Shown: positions 21,114-30,226, numbered from the stretch's first letter. The stretch is DNA of 32,712 bases from Synechococcaceae cyanobacterium (GCA_947442825.1 CANEWU010000008.1:1-32712); one strand, 5' to 3'. Program-made: numbers and translations. The notes: generated from the letters alone by a model not told the origin.

Positions 21114-21156
21114 ATTTGAGCATCTGGCCCCAGCGCGAACCTGTTGCCACCGCTAC
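21114..21156 (-). promoter_or_regulatory. Candidate NtcA-type promoter for nirA
   Basis: Minus strand GTAGCGGTGGCAAC (GTA-N8-AAC, 5/6 match to GTA-N8-TAC; 21143-21156), then 23 nt, then TCAAAT (21114-21119) at the expected -10 position. Confidence 0.4.
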
Positions 21157-21179
21157 CAAATGCCAGCGCGCCCGCGGCG

Positions 21180-22247
21180 ATGGGGCTGCCGGACCGGCGC
21201 CACCAGCGGCTCCAGGAGCTTGGACCGGCGCGGGCGCGCTTCCGGGAGCTGCTCGGCAAGGTGGGCAGCGGCGAGCACACCAGCACCGGCCTGAGTCGGG
21301 AAGAGGCGCGCGAGTCGATCGAGCTGATGCTGGGCCACGGGGTCGACGAGGCGCAGGTGGGGGCATTCTTGATCGCCCACCGCATCCGCCGCCCCTCCCC
21401 CGAGGAACTCACCGGCATGCTCGATGCATACCGGGCCCTGGGGCCGAGCCTGGAGACACCGGGGCGGCGCGCCCTCTGTTTCGGGGTGCCCTACGACGGG
21501 CGTAGTCGCACGGCGCCGCTGTTGCCCCTGCTGGCCCTGAGCCTGGCCGCCGAGGGACTGCCCGTGGTGCTGCACGGCGGCGATCCGATGCCCGTGAAGT
21601 ACGGCGTCACCCTGGCGGAGCTGTTTGCAGCGCTCGGGATCGAATGGCGCGGCCTGTCGCTGGCGGCGCTGCAGCAGCGGCTCGATCGCCACGGGCTAGC
21701 CCTGGCCCACCAGCCCGACCACTTCCCGGCCGCCGAGCGGCTGGTGGCGATCCGGGACGCGATCGGCAAGCGGCCGCCGGTGGCGAGCCTGGAGCTGCTC
21801 TGGACCCCCCACCGCGGGGAACGCCTGCTGGTGAGCGGCTTTGTGCATCCCCCCACCGAGGCGCGGGCCTGGGAGGCGCTCGGGGCGGCCGGCGAGAGGG
21901 ATCTGCTGACGGTGAAGGGGCTGGAGGGCTCCACGGATCTGCCCACCACCCGCGCCGGCATCACCGCCCGCGTGCGCGAGGGAGCGGTGGAGCGGATCCT
22001 GCTTCACCCCCGCGACCACGGCATCACCGCCCCCGAGGAGCCCTGGACCAGCCTGGAAACGTGGCGGCAGGACGCCCTGGCGGCCCTCTGTGGTGAGGGG
22101 CCGTTGGCGGAGGCCCTGGGCTGGAATCTGGCGGCCTACCTCTGCTTCGCGGGCCGGGTCGCCAGCCTGGCGGAGGGGCTGGAGCGGGCGCAGGCGCTGC
22201 TGCTGGCCCGCAGCGGCGAACGGCTGCGCGCGGAGCTGGCCGGATGA
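21180..22247 (+). CDS. Anthranilate phosphoribosyltransferase-family (TrpD-like) protein
   Basis: GLSREEARESIELMLGHGVDEAQVGAFLIAHRIRRPSPEELTGMLDAYRAL; PLLPLLALSLAAEGLPVVLHGGDPMPVKYGVTLAELFAALGI; FHPA-like FPAAERLVAIRDAIGKRPPVASLE. Start taken at ATG 21180. Confidence 0.8.
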   Translation: MGLPDRRHQRLQELGPARARFRELLGKVGSGEHTSTGLSREEARESIELMLGHGVDEAQVGAFLIAHRIRRPSPEELTGMLDAYRALGPSLETPGRRALCFGVPYDGRSRTAPLLPLLALSLAAEGLPVVLHGGDPMPVKYGVTLAELFAALGIEWRGLSLAALQQRLDRHGLALAHQPDHFPAAERLVAIRDAIGKRPPVASLELLWTPHRGERLLVSGFVHPPTEARAWEALGAAGERDLLTVKGLEGSTDLPTTRAGITARVREGAVERILLHPRDHGITAPEEPWTSLETWRQDALAALCGEGPLAEALGWNLAAYLCFAGRVASLAEGLERAQALLLARSGERLRAELAG

Positions 22248-22263
22248 GCACCGAGATGCACAC

Positions 22264-22758
22264 ATGAACAGCCAGGAGCCCCGCTGCCGCCGCGTCTTCG
22301 CCTTCGAGGCCGACTTCGCCGGCGATCTGCGCTGCCTGCCGATGGCGGTGCGCCGCAAGCTCGACCTGGCGGGGGTGAAGCTGAAACTGCTGCAGTGGCA
22401 CGGCCTCGAAGAGGAGGAGCGGCGGCGGCTGCTGGCCTGGGACGACGACGACAGCGCGGTGGCAGCGTTGCGGGAGTGGCTGCTGGCCCGCAGCGCCACC
22501 CTGCCGGATGGGCCGGCGCGAGCCCTCGAGCCGCCCGCCGATCCGGAGTGGCGCAGCAGCGCCGCCTGGCCGGAGGCGGTGCTTCGTTCGTGTGCGCAGC
22601 TGGGGTTGACGCCACAGCCAGACCGTTGGCGCACGTTGGACGAACTGGAGCGATTCGCTTTGCTGAAGCTCAGCCACCCCGGCCACGAACACCGCAACCT
22701 GCCCCGGGCCCTGGCCGAGTTCGGGGCGCTGGCCGATCCTCTACCGGAGCATCGGTAA
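22264..22758 (+). CDS. narM: Nitrate reductase-associated protein NarM
   Basis: FAFEADFAGDLRCLPMAVRRKLDLAGVKLKLLQWHGLEEEERRRLL, recalled NarM signature; adjacent to nirA/nrt genes. Confidence 0.85.
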   Translation: MNSQEPRCRRVFAFEADFAGDLRCLPMAVRRKLDLAGVKLKLLQWHGLEEEERRRLLAWDDDDSAVAALREWLLARSATLPDGPARALEPPADPEWRSSAAWPEAVLRSCAQLGLTPQPDRWRTLDELERFALLKLSHPGHEHRNLPRALAEFGALADPLPEHR

Positions 22759-22798
22759 CAACCGCCACAGTGGATTGGATCGGCAGGGTGGTTAGTTA
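22755..22798 (+). promoter_or_regulatory. Candidate NtcA-type promoter for nrtA
   Basis: GTAACAACCGCCAC (GTA-N8-CAC; GT-N10-AC retained) at 22755-22768, then 23-24 nt, then TTAGTTA (22792-22798). Confidence 0.35.
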
Positions 22799-22801
22799 TG
22801 G

Positions 22802-22869
22802 GCGTCGGTCAGCCTGACGCGCCGGCTTCATTACTTCCAACCGGCGCACTTCGTTGCGAAGCCCGGTTG
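22802..22869 (+). other. Structured nrtA leader with mutually exclusive stems
   Basis: GCGTC/GACGC (22802-22806/22816-22820); GCGCCGG/CCGGCGC (22819-22825/22841-22847); CAACCGG/CCGGTTG (22838-22844/22863-22869) enclosing CTTCG-ttg-CGAAG (22849-22861). The second and third share 22841-22844. Confidence 0.4.
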
Positions 22870-22976
22870 CTCGGCCGCACGCTCTCACCCGCGACCAACC
22901 ACCCTTTCACCCGCGTCGAGCGCCATGCTCCGCAGCGGCGGCGGCGTCGCGCACGTACATCCTGATTTCCTCCCCC

Positions 22977-24281
22977 ATGGCGTCCACCTCCCGTCGCAGA
23001 TTCCTGATCACCGCCGCCGGCAGCGCCGTTGGCACCGCCTTTCTGGCCGCCTGCGGCGGTCGCGGCCCCTCCGGCGGCGACACCGCCACGGCCCCGGCCG
23101 GTGGCGGCGGCGACACCGAGGTGAAGGGCGCCACCCTGGGCTTCATCGCGCTAACGGACAGCGCTCCACTGATCATCGCCAAGGAGAAGGGCCTGTTCGC
23201 CAAGCACGGCATGCCCGACACGAAGGTGGTGAAGCAGACCTCCTGGGCCGTCACCCGCGACAACCTGGAGCTCGGCAGCGAGCGGGGCGGCATCGACGGC
23301 GCCCACATCCTCTCGCCGATGCCCCTGCTGCTCACCGCGGGCACGATCAGCAAGAGCAAGCAGCCGGTGCCGATGTACACCCTGGCGCGGCTCAACCTGC
23401 AGGGCCAGGCCTTCAGCGCCTCGAAGGATCTGCTCGATGAAAAGCTGACGATCGATAACAGGGAAGGCCTGGCCAATGCCAGCAAGGGCCTGGGCCGCAC
23501 CCTGAAGGCGGCGGTCACCTTCCCCGGCGGCAACCACGACCTCTGGATGCGCTACTGGCTGTCGGCCAACGGCCTCGACCCCAACAAAGATGCCGACCTG
23601 GTGGTGGTGCCGCCGCCGCAGATGGTGGCAAACATGCAGACCGGCACGATGGATCTGTTCTGCGTGGGTGAACCGTGGAACCAGCGGCTGGTGAACAAGA
23701 AGCTCGGCTATACCGCGGCCCAAACCGGTGAATTCTGGAACAAGCACCCCGAGAAGGCCTTCTCGATGCGCGCCGACTGGGTGGACAAGAACCCCAAGGC
23801 GGCCAAGGCCCTGCTGATGGCCGTGCAGGAAGCCCAGATCTGGTGCCAGGACCCGGCCAATCTCGATGAGATGTGCGAGATCCTCTCCAAAGACAAGTAC
23901 ATCAAAGCCGCGGTGGCTGATCTCAAGCCCCGCCTGGCCGGCGTGGTCGACTACGGCGACGGCCGCAAGGTGACCGACAGCCCCCACAGGATGCTGTTCT
24001 GGGACAGCAACGCCTCCTTCCCCTTCAAGAGCCACGACCAATGGTTTGTGGTGGAAGACATGCGCTGGGGCTACCTGCCCGCCGACACCGACATCGACGC
24101 CCTGGTGAACAAGGTGAACCGCGCCGATCTCTGGAAGGAGGCGGCCAAGGCGATCGGCCGCAGCCAGGACATCCCCGCCAGCGATTCCCGCGGCAAGGAA
24201 ACCTTTTTCGATGGTGTCGTGTTTGATCCCGCCAATCCCAAGGCCTACCTCGACGGTCTGAAGATCAAGGCGATGCGCTGA
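22977..24281 (+). CDS. nrtA: Nitrate ABC transporter substrate-binding lipoprotein
   Basis: MASTSRRRFLITAAGSAVGTAFLAACGG (Tat-like RR plus lipobox LAAC); CmpA/NrtA family motifs VTFPGGNHDLWMRYWLSANGLDP, FCVGEPWNQRLV; start ATG at 22977. Confidence 0.92.
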   Translation: MASTSRRRFLITAAGSAVGTAFLAACGGRGPSGGDTATAPAGGGGDTEVKGATLGFIALTDSAPLIIAKEKGLFAKHGMPDTKVVKQTSWAVTRDNLELGSERGGIDGAHILSPMPLLLTAGTISKSKQPVPMYTLARLNLQGQAFSASKDLLDEKLTIDNREGLANASKGLGRTLKAAVTFPGGNHDLWMRYWLSANGLDPNKDADLVVVPPPQMVANMQTGTMDLFCVGEPWNQRLVNKKLGYTAAQTGEFWNKHPEKAFSMRADWVDKNPKAAKALLMAVQEAQIWCQDPANLDEMCEILSKDKYIKAAVADLKPRLAGVVDYGDGRKVTDSPHRMLFWDSNASFPFKSHDQWFVVEDMRWGYLPADTDIDALVNKVNRADLWKEAAKAIGRSQDIPASDSRGKETFFDGVVFDPANPKAYLDGLKIKAMR

Positions 24282-24324
24282 GGTCCAGCCCCGCCCCGCG
24301 CCCCCACCGTCCCACCGTTTCCCG

Positions 24325-25167
24325 ATGACCCCCTCCTCCCCCGCCGCGGCCCCGCGGCGTGCCGATCGCCCGCGCCGGTGGCTGCCGGCGCTGCGGGCCT
24401 CGCTGCCCTATCTGGTCTGCATCGGCGGCTTCCTGCTGCTGTGGCAGCTGCTCTCGCTGATCCTCGGAACGGCACGGCTGCCGGGGCCGATCAACGTGAT
24501 CGTCGACACCTGGGACCCTTACATCACCCAGCCCTTTTTCGATGAGGGCGGCACGAGCAAGGGCCTGGGCTGGCAGATCCTGCTGTCGCTGCAAAGGGTG
24601 GCCCTGGGCTACGGGCTGGCGGCGCTGGTGGGGATCGGCATCGGCGGCCTGCTGGGGCTGAACCGCTTCATTGGCAAGGGCCTCGATCCGGTGATCCAGG
24701 TGTTGCGCACCGTGCCACCCCTGGCCTGGTTCCCGATCTCGCTGATGGTGTTCCAGGACGCCAGCACTTCGGCGATCTTCGTGATCTTCATCACCGCGAT
24801 CTGGCCGATCATCATCAACACCGCCGTCGGCATCCGCGAGATCCCGCAGGACTACACAAACGTGGCCCGCGTGCTGCGGCTGCGCAAGGGCGAATACATC
24901 CGCAATGTGGTGATTCCGGCCACGGTGCCCTACGTCTTCACCGGCCTGCGCATCGCCGTGGGCCTGGCCTGGCTGGCGATCGTGGCGGCGGAGATGCTGA
25001 AGGCCGATGGCGGCATCGGCTACTTCATCTGGGACGCCTACAACGCCGGCGGCGACGGCAGCTCCAGCCAGATCATCCTGGCAATCGTCTACGTGGGCCT
25101 GGTGGGCCTGGCCCTCGACCGCCTGGTGGCCTGGGCGGGCCGGCGCGTGGCACGGGGGTCCAACTGA
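24325..25167 (+). CDS. nrtB: Nitrate ABC transporter permease
   Basis: LPGPINVI, VLRTVPPLAWFPISLMVFQD, EYIRNVVIPATVPYVFTGLRIAVGLAWLAIVAAEML. Confidence 0.92.
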   Translation: MTPSSPAAAPRRADRPRRWLPALRASLPYLVCIGGFLLLWQLLSLILGTARLPGPINVIVDTWDPYITQPFFDEGGTSKGLGWQILLSLQRVALGYGLAALVGIGIGGLLGLNRFIGKGLDPVIQVLRTVPPLAWFPISLMVFQDASTSAIFVIFITAIWPIIINTAVGIREIPQDYTNVARVLRLRKGEYIRNVVIPATVPYVFTGLRIAVGLAWLAIVAAEMLKADGGIGYFIWDAYNAGGDGSSSQIILAIVYVGLVGLALDRLVAWAGRRVARGSN

Positions 25168-25168
25168 G

Positions 25169-27139
25169 ATGGTCTCCTTCCTCACCGTCGACGACGTCAC
25201 GCAGATCTTTCCGCTGGCCGATGGCGGCCGCTATGTGGCCCTCAAGGACATCGACCTGGAGATCCGCGAGGGCGAATTCGTCTCGCTGATCGGCCATTCA
25301 GGCTGCGGCAAGAGCACCCTGCTGAACCTGCTGGCGGGCCTGGCGCAGGCCAGCCATGGCGGCATCCTGATCGATGGGCGGGAGGTGACCGAGCCGGGGC
25401 CCGACCGGATGGTGGTGTTCCAGAACTATTCGCTGCTGCCCTGGCAGACCGTGCGCCAGAACGTGGCGCTGGCGGTGAACCGGGTGATGGGCCAGCTCAG
25501 CGCGGCCGAGCGGCGCGAGATCGTGGAGCGCAACCTGGCGATGGTGGGGCTGGCGGCCGCCGCCGAGAAGTTTCCCGCGGAGCTCTCGGGCGGCATGAAG
25601 CAGCGGGTGGCGATCGCCCGCGCCCTGGCGATCCGCCCGCGGTTGCTGCTGCTCGATGAGCCCTTCGGCGCCCTCGATGCGCTGACGCGCGGCAATCTGC
25701 AGGAGCAGCTGATGCGCATCTGCCAGGAGGCTGGCGTCACCACCGTGATGGTGACCCACGACGTCGATGAGGCCCTGCTGCTCTCCGACCGGGTGGTGAT
25801 GATGACCAACGGTCCGGAGGCGGGCATCGGCCAGATCCTGACGGTGCCATTCGCGCGGCCCCGCCAGCGGTTGGCGGTGATGGAGAACCCCGACTACTAC
25901 CGCCTGCGCAGCGAGCTGATCGGATTCCTGCAACAGCAGCGCCGCCTGCGCCAGCGCCGCGCCGCAACCGCCCCGGCCACGACCGCCCCCACCACGGTGC
26001 GGCTCGGCTACCTGCCCGGCCTCGACATCGCCCCCCTGGCGATGGCACTGGATCGCCACCTGTTCGATCAGGAGCGGGTAACGGTGATCCCGGTGCCGTT
26101 CGCCAACTGGGAGCGGCTGGAGGAACGGCTGCGGGAGGGCGACCTGCAGGCGGCGATCACCTCCGCCTCCACGCCGCTGGCCCTCGCCCTTGGCCTCAAC
26201 GGCAGCAGCCCCTGGCCGGCGATCACGCCGATGACGGTGAGCCGCAACGGCAACGCGTTCTGCCTGGCCCGCCGCTTCCGGGAAGCTGGTGTGCGCAGCC
26301 GGGCCGACCTGGCGAGCTGGTTGCGGCAGCAGAGCGAACCGCTGCACATCGCCATCTCCCAGCAGCACGGCATTCCCGAACTACTGCTGCGCCATTGGCT
26401 GGCCGGGGGCGGCATCGACCTGGAGCGAGAGGTGCGCTTCACGGTGATGTCGCCGATGACGATGGTGGGGGCGCTGCGGGGCGAGCAGATCGATGGCTTC
26501 CTGGCCGGGCGCTACCGCGTGGCCCTGGCGGTGGAGGAGCGGTTCGCCACGGTGATGGCCACCGACCTGGACATCTGGAGCGGCCATCCGGAGAAGGTGC
26601 TCACCTGCCACGAGGGCTGGGCGGAGCGCCATCCGCAGGCGCTGACGGCCCTGGGGGCGGGCCTGATGCGGGGGGCCGAACCCTGCGACGACGGCAGCCG
26701 GCGCGAGGAGCTCACCACCCTGCTGAGCCAGCCCCAGTGGCTGGGCACCCAGGCGGCGGTGGCCCTGCGCACCCAGTTCGCCGATGAGGATGGCAGCGGC
26801 ACGCGCTTGCCCTACAACCGCTACCACGCCGACCGGGCGCACGTGCCGAACCGGGCGGAGGGGTCGTGGCTGCTGAGTCAGTTCAGCCGGTGGGGGTGGT
26901 GTGCGTTCCCCACCAACCGGGTAGAGCTGCTGAGCCAGGTGTACCGGCCCGATCTGTGCGAGCGGTCCCTGGAGCAGGCGGGCTTCCCCGCCCTGCGCGC
27001 CGACCGGCGGCCCTTCACCTTGGCCGATGGCATCGCCTTCAACCAGGACAACCCGCTGGGCTACCTGCGGGAGCTGGGGGTGGCGGAACCGCCGCAGGCG
27101 CCCGCCGTGCTTGCCGAGTCTGCCGTTCCCGTTCACTGA
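25169..27139 (+). CDS. nrtC: Nitrate ABC transporter ATPase fused to NrtA-like substrate-binding domain
   Basis: Walker A GHSGCGKSTL, signature LSGGMKQRVAIARALA, Walker B LLLLDEPFG; C-terminal NrtA-like domain (VRLGYLPGLDIAPLAMAL...). Start ATG at 25169. Confidence 0.93.
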   Translation: MVSFLTVDDVTQIFPLADGGRYVALKDIDLEIREGEFVSLIGHSGCGKSTLLNLLAGLAQASHGGILIDGREVTEPGPDRMVVFQNYSLLPWQTVRQNVALAVNRVMGQLSAAERREIVERNLAMVGLAAAAEKFPAELSGGMKQRVAIARALAIRPRLLLLDEPFGALDALTRGNLQEQLMRICQEAGVTTVMVTHDVDEALLLSDRVVMMTNGPEAGIGQILTVPFARPRQRLAVMENPDYYRLRSELIGFLQQQRRLRQRRAATAPATTAPTTVRLGYLPGLDIAPLAMALDRHLFDQERVTVIPVPFANWERLEERLREGDLQAAITSASTPLALALGLNGSSPWPAITPMTVSRNGNAFCLARRFREAGVRSRADLASWLRQQSEPLHIAISQQHGIPELLLRHWLAGGGIDLEREVRFTVMSPMTMVGALRGEQIDGFLAGRYRVALAVEERFATVMATDLDIWSGHPEKVLTCHEGWAERHPQALTALGAGLMRGAEPCDDGSRREELTTLLSQPQWLGTQAAVALRTQFADEDGSGTRLPYNRYHADRAHVPNRAEGSWLLSQFSRWGWCAFPTNRVELLSQVYRPDLCERSLEQAGFPALRADRRPFTLADGIAFNQDNPLGYLRELGVAEPPQAPAVLAESAVPVH

Positions 27140-27146
27140 TCCATCG

Positions 27147-27971
27147 ATGGCCCCCTCCGTGATGCCCCAGCCCACCACCGCGACGGCACCGTTCCTGGAA
27201 TTCCGCAATGTGGGCCAGGTGTTCCAAACCCGCCGCGGCCCGTTTGAGGCGCTGCGCGACATCGATCTGACCGTGACGCGGGGCGAATTCGTCTGCGTGA
27301 TCGGCCACTCCGGCTGCGGCAAGAGCACGCTGCTCAACATGGTGTCGGGCTTCCTGGTGCCCAGCAGCGGCCACGTCACCCTGGACAACCGCCCGATCGA
27401 GGGGCCCGGCCCTGACCGGATGGTGGTGTTCCAGAACTACTCGCTGCTGCCCTGGCTGACGGTGCGCCAAAACGTGGCGCTGGCAGTGAAGGCGGCGCGG
27501 GCGGAGCTCAACCCGGCGAGCCGCAGCCAGGTGGTGGACCACCACCTGGAAATGGTGCACCTGCTGGATGCGGCCGACAAACGGCCCGGACAGATCTCGG
27601 GCGGCATGAAGCAGCGGGTGGCGATCGCCCGCGCCCTGGCGGTGAACCCGGCGGTGCTGGTGCTCGATGAACCCTTCGGCGCCCTCGATGCGATCACCAA
27701 GGAGGAACTGCAAGAGGAGCTGCTGGCGATCTGGCGCGAGCAGCGACCCACGGTGCTGATGATCACCCACGACATCGACGAGGCCCTGTTTCTAGCCGAC
27801 CGGGTGGTGATGATGACCAACGGCCCCTCCGCCACGATCGGCGAAATCCTGACAATTCCCTTCGAGCGGCCCCGCAGCTACGAACAGATCCAGGCCGATC
27901 CGCGCTACAGCGCCTTACGAAACGAAGCGATGGACTTCCTGTATCGGCGGCATGCGCATGAGGTGGATTGA
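27147..27971 (+). CDS. nrtD: Nitrate ABC transporter ATPase
   Basis: GHSGCGKSTLLNMVSGFL, ISGGMKQRVAIARALA, VLVLDEPFGALDAITKEELQEEL. Start ATG at 27147. Confidence 0.92.
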   Translation: MAPSVMPQPTTATAPFLEFRNVGQVFQTRRGPFEALRDIDLTVTRGEFVCVIGHSGCGKSTLLNMVSGFLVPSSGHVTLDNRPIEGPGPDRMVVFQNYSLLPWLTVRQNVALAVKAARAELNPASRSQVVDHHLEMVHLLDAADKRPGQISGGMKQRVAIARALAVNPAVLVLDEPFGALDAITKEELQEELLAIWREQRPTVLMITHDIDEALFLADRVVMMTNGPSATIGEILTIPFERPRSYEQIQADPRYSALRNEAMDFLYRRHAHEVD

Positions 27972-27996
27972 GCAGCAGGTTCCGTTCCAGCGGCGC

Positions 27997-28104
27997 CTAC
28001 GAGGGCACTACCTCCCCCATCTTCGAGAGAAACTTCTCCCGTTTGGTCTGCTTCTTGACCGTGGTGAGCTCGTAATCCGATAAGCCGAGCTGCGTGCCAC
28101 TCAT
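27997..28104 (-). pseudogene. IS5-family transposase N-terminal remnant (35 aa then stop)
   Basis: Reverse complement reads MSGTQLGLSDYELTTVKKQTKREKFLSKMGEVVPS*, resembling the start of IS5-type transposases (MSxxQLGFSDYELxxxKKxTKREKFLxEMxxVVPW). Confidence 0.65.
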
Positions 28105-28296
28105 CACCCCAGTCCTGGCGAGCGATTACGCCACCATCGTCGCGCAGGTGGCTTGGCTTTTCCATGGCATCCTGAATGCGCACAGAATTCGGCTATGATG
28201 GAGCATATTCGCAGCTTCACACATTAATCCATCAAAGCCAGGCCCAAAAGCGACAAGACCTTAACCGTTCCAGAAAAACTATTTCAGAGATTACCC

Positions 28297-30162
28297 ATGG
28301 CAAGCACACTCGTTCGCAACAGCAATGGCATCGAAGAAGAGCTGGATTTTCGCAAAGAAGTAATTTATTTCATCATTGTTGATCGCTTTCTAGATGGCTG
28401 CAGCGATCACGATAAAGGCACTAAAGCCGAATTATTTGACCGAAGCCGCAGTCACTGGGGCAAATACTGGGGCGGAGACCTCAAAGGCATCATCGAAAAG
28501 GCTGATTATTTACAATCCCTTGGTGTAACAGCCCTTTGGATCTCGCCCCTGTTCGAGCAAGTGGAAGCCCTTAGGGGGGAATACACGGCCATGCATGGCT
28601 ATTGGACCAAGGATTTTAAACGGATTAACCCACGCTTCATCCCCTATGGCGAGTCGAACTCACTCAAGCAATCGGCAACACTCAAGGAATTGGTCGACAC
28701 CCTTCACGCCAAAGGCCTAAAGGTTATTCTCGATATTGTCTGCAACCATAGCTCCCCGGATATCAGCGGGAGCAAGGGCGTGGTAACCGATGACGGAGAG
28801 CCCTTGGCAGATTTCAACAATGACCACAACAATTTCTACTATCACTTTCCAGAAATCACAGACTGGGACGACGAATTCCAATTGATTCATGGCGAGATGG
28901 CGGGCCTTGCCACATTCAATGAAAAGAATGTTGCCTATCGCACGTACATCAAAAGTGCCATGAAACAATGGCTGGACGCCGGATTCGATGCTTTCAGGGT
29001 GGACACTCTTAAGCACATGCCGTTGTGGTTTTGGCAAGAGTTTGTGACAGATATCAAAAAGCATGCACCGTCTACCTTCCTCTTTGGTGAATACGGATTT
29101 GGTAAGCCATGGGACGAAAGGTCGGTCGCCTATGCGAACCAATCGGGCATGTCGATCCTCGACTTCGGGCTCTGCGATGGCATTCGGTTTGCTTTTTCCG
29201 GCAGCCAGCCAGGTGGCTTTTATAATGTTCAGAAAGTGCTGGAATACGACAGCACCTATCACCGGGCCAATGAGCTTGTCACCTTCATTGACAACCATGA
29301 CATGCCCCGGTTCCTCTCAATCACCGATGGCTACAACCTGGAGCTGGCCACCTGCTTGCTGATGACCCTTAGGGGCATCCCCTGCATTTTCTATGGAACT
29401 GAGCAATACCTGGTCAACAACACCAATGGTGGGCAGGACCCCTACAACCGTCCAATGATGGAGAGCTGGGATCTCTCCAAAAAGATGGTGAGTATTATCC
29501 AAACTCTCAGTGCTCTGCGCAGGTCTAATCCAGCCATTGCCTACGGCTCCCATGCCACGAAGTACCTCAGCAATGATATTTTTGGTTTCACACGAAAGTA
29601 TCGCGATTCTCGCTGCTTCACGTTGATCAACCAAGGTCCTGAAGCCACCATCACCGTTGAAAACACTGAACTGCCCGATGGCAGTCATCAATGCATCCTC
29701 AGTGGTGAGCGCATTGATGTGGTGGCAGGCCGCATCAGCAATCTCCGCCTGCCTTCCAAGGCCGCCATTGTGCTGAGTGTGGTCGGGGCTCCCGTTGTTG
29801 GCAAAACAGTGGTGGCGTTCCAAGTGAATGGCTATGCCACAAATCCCGGAGAAGTTCTTGCCGTAACCGGCGATGCTCCAGAACTAGGCGCTTGGGATTT
29901 CAACCGTGCTTATGTGCTTGAGTATGTCAACGCCAACACCTGGTTCGCCGAAGTACCGTTCGAGGTGGCCGAAGGTGGCGCAAGCCTACGCTATAAGTTC
30001 ATGGTTCTCAAAACAACCGGCCAGGGACTGCGTCATGGCGAAGATCTCGATCCGGGCTTGCAGCCCATTCCAGAATCACTCACTAGTCGCCACTGCCTGA
30101 TGCCAGATAATGGCCGACTGAAGGTGGAATGCCTCTGGAACTCCCTGGAGATTGCACTCTGA
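28297..30162 (+). CDS. GH13 alpha-amylase/CGTase-like enzyme with C-terminal CBM20 starch-binding domain
   Basis: DRFLDG...; region I DIVCNH; region II GFDAFRVDTLKHM; FLFGEYGFG acid/base; region IV FIDNHDM; C-terminal VAFQVNGYATNPGEVLAVTGDAPELGAWD...WFAEVPF...LRYKFMV (CBM20). Confidence 0.9.
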   Translation: MASTLVRNSNGIEEELDFRKEVIYFIIVDRFLDGCSDHDKGTKAELFDRSRSHWGKYWGGDLKGIIEKADYLQSLGVTALWISPLFEQVEALRGEYTAMHGYWTKDFKRINPRFIPYGESNSLKQSATLKELVDTLHAKGLKVILDIVCNHSSPDISGSKGVVTDDGEPLADFNNDHNNFYYHFPEITDWDDEFQLIHGEMAGLATFNEKNVAYRTYIKSAMKQWLDAGFDAFRVDTLKHMPLWFWQEFVTDIKKHAPSTFLFGEYGFGKPWDERSVAYANQSGMSILDFGLCDGIRFAFSGSQPGGFYNVQKVLEYDSTYHRANELVTFIDNHDMPRFLSITDGYNLELATCLLMTLRGIPCIFYGTEQYLVNNTNGGQDPYNRPMMESWDLSKKMVSIIQTLSALRRSNPAIAYGSHATKYLSNDIFGFTRKYRDSRCFTLINQGPEATITVENTELPDGSHQCILSGERIDVVAGRISNLRLPSKAAIVLSVVGAPVVGKTVVAFQVNGYATNPGEVLAVTGDAPELGAWDFNRAYVLEYVNANTWFAEVPFEVAEGGASLRYKFMVLKTTGQGLRHGEDLDPGLQPIPESLTSRHCLMPDNGRLKVECLWNSLEIAL

Positions 30163-30187
30163 GCAAGGGTCCAAGGCCCCTCACGAA

Positions 30188-30226
30188 AGCCCCGCTGTCG
30201 ATGGCAGATGCCTGCCTGCAGGGGCT
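30188..30226. terminator. Putative hairpin terminator between convergent genes
   Basis: AGCCCC...GGGGCT outer stem with inner GGCAG-atgc-CTGCC; no U-tract. Confidence 0.3.

Noticed and set aside
18281-21505. 1074-aa plus-strand ORF across the nirA/CbiX/cobA region
   Set aside because: Antisense shadow of well-supported minus-strand genes; Gln/Gly/His-rich low-complexity translation typical of GC-rich complementary frames.
22798-22965. 55-aa upstream ORF (MGVGQPDAPASLLPTGALRCEARL...) ending just before nrtA
   Set aside because: Arg-rich, chance ORFs are common at this GC content, and its ATG would lie at or before the predicted TSS. Worth revisiting only if ribosome profiling shows translation.
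27905-28183. 92-aa minus-strand ORF downstream of nrtD
   Set aside because: Out of frame with the IS5-like remnant, which is read in another frame at 27997-28104; no protein-like signal.
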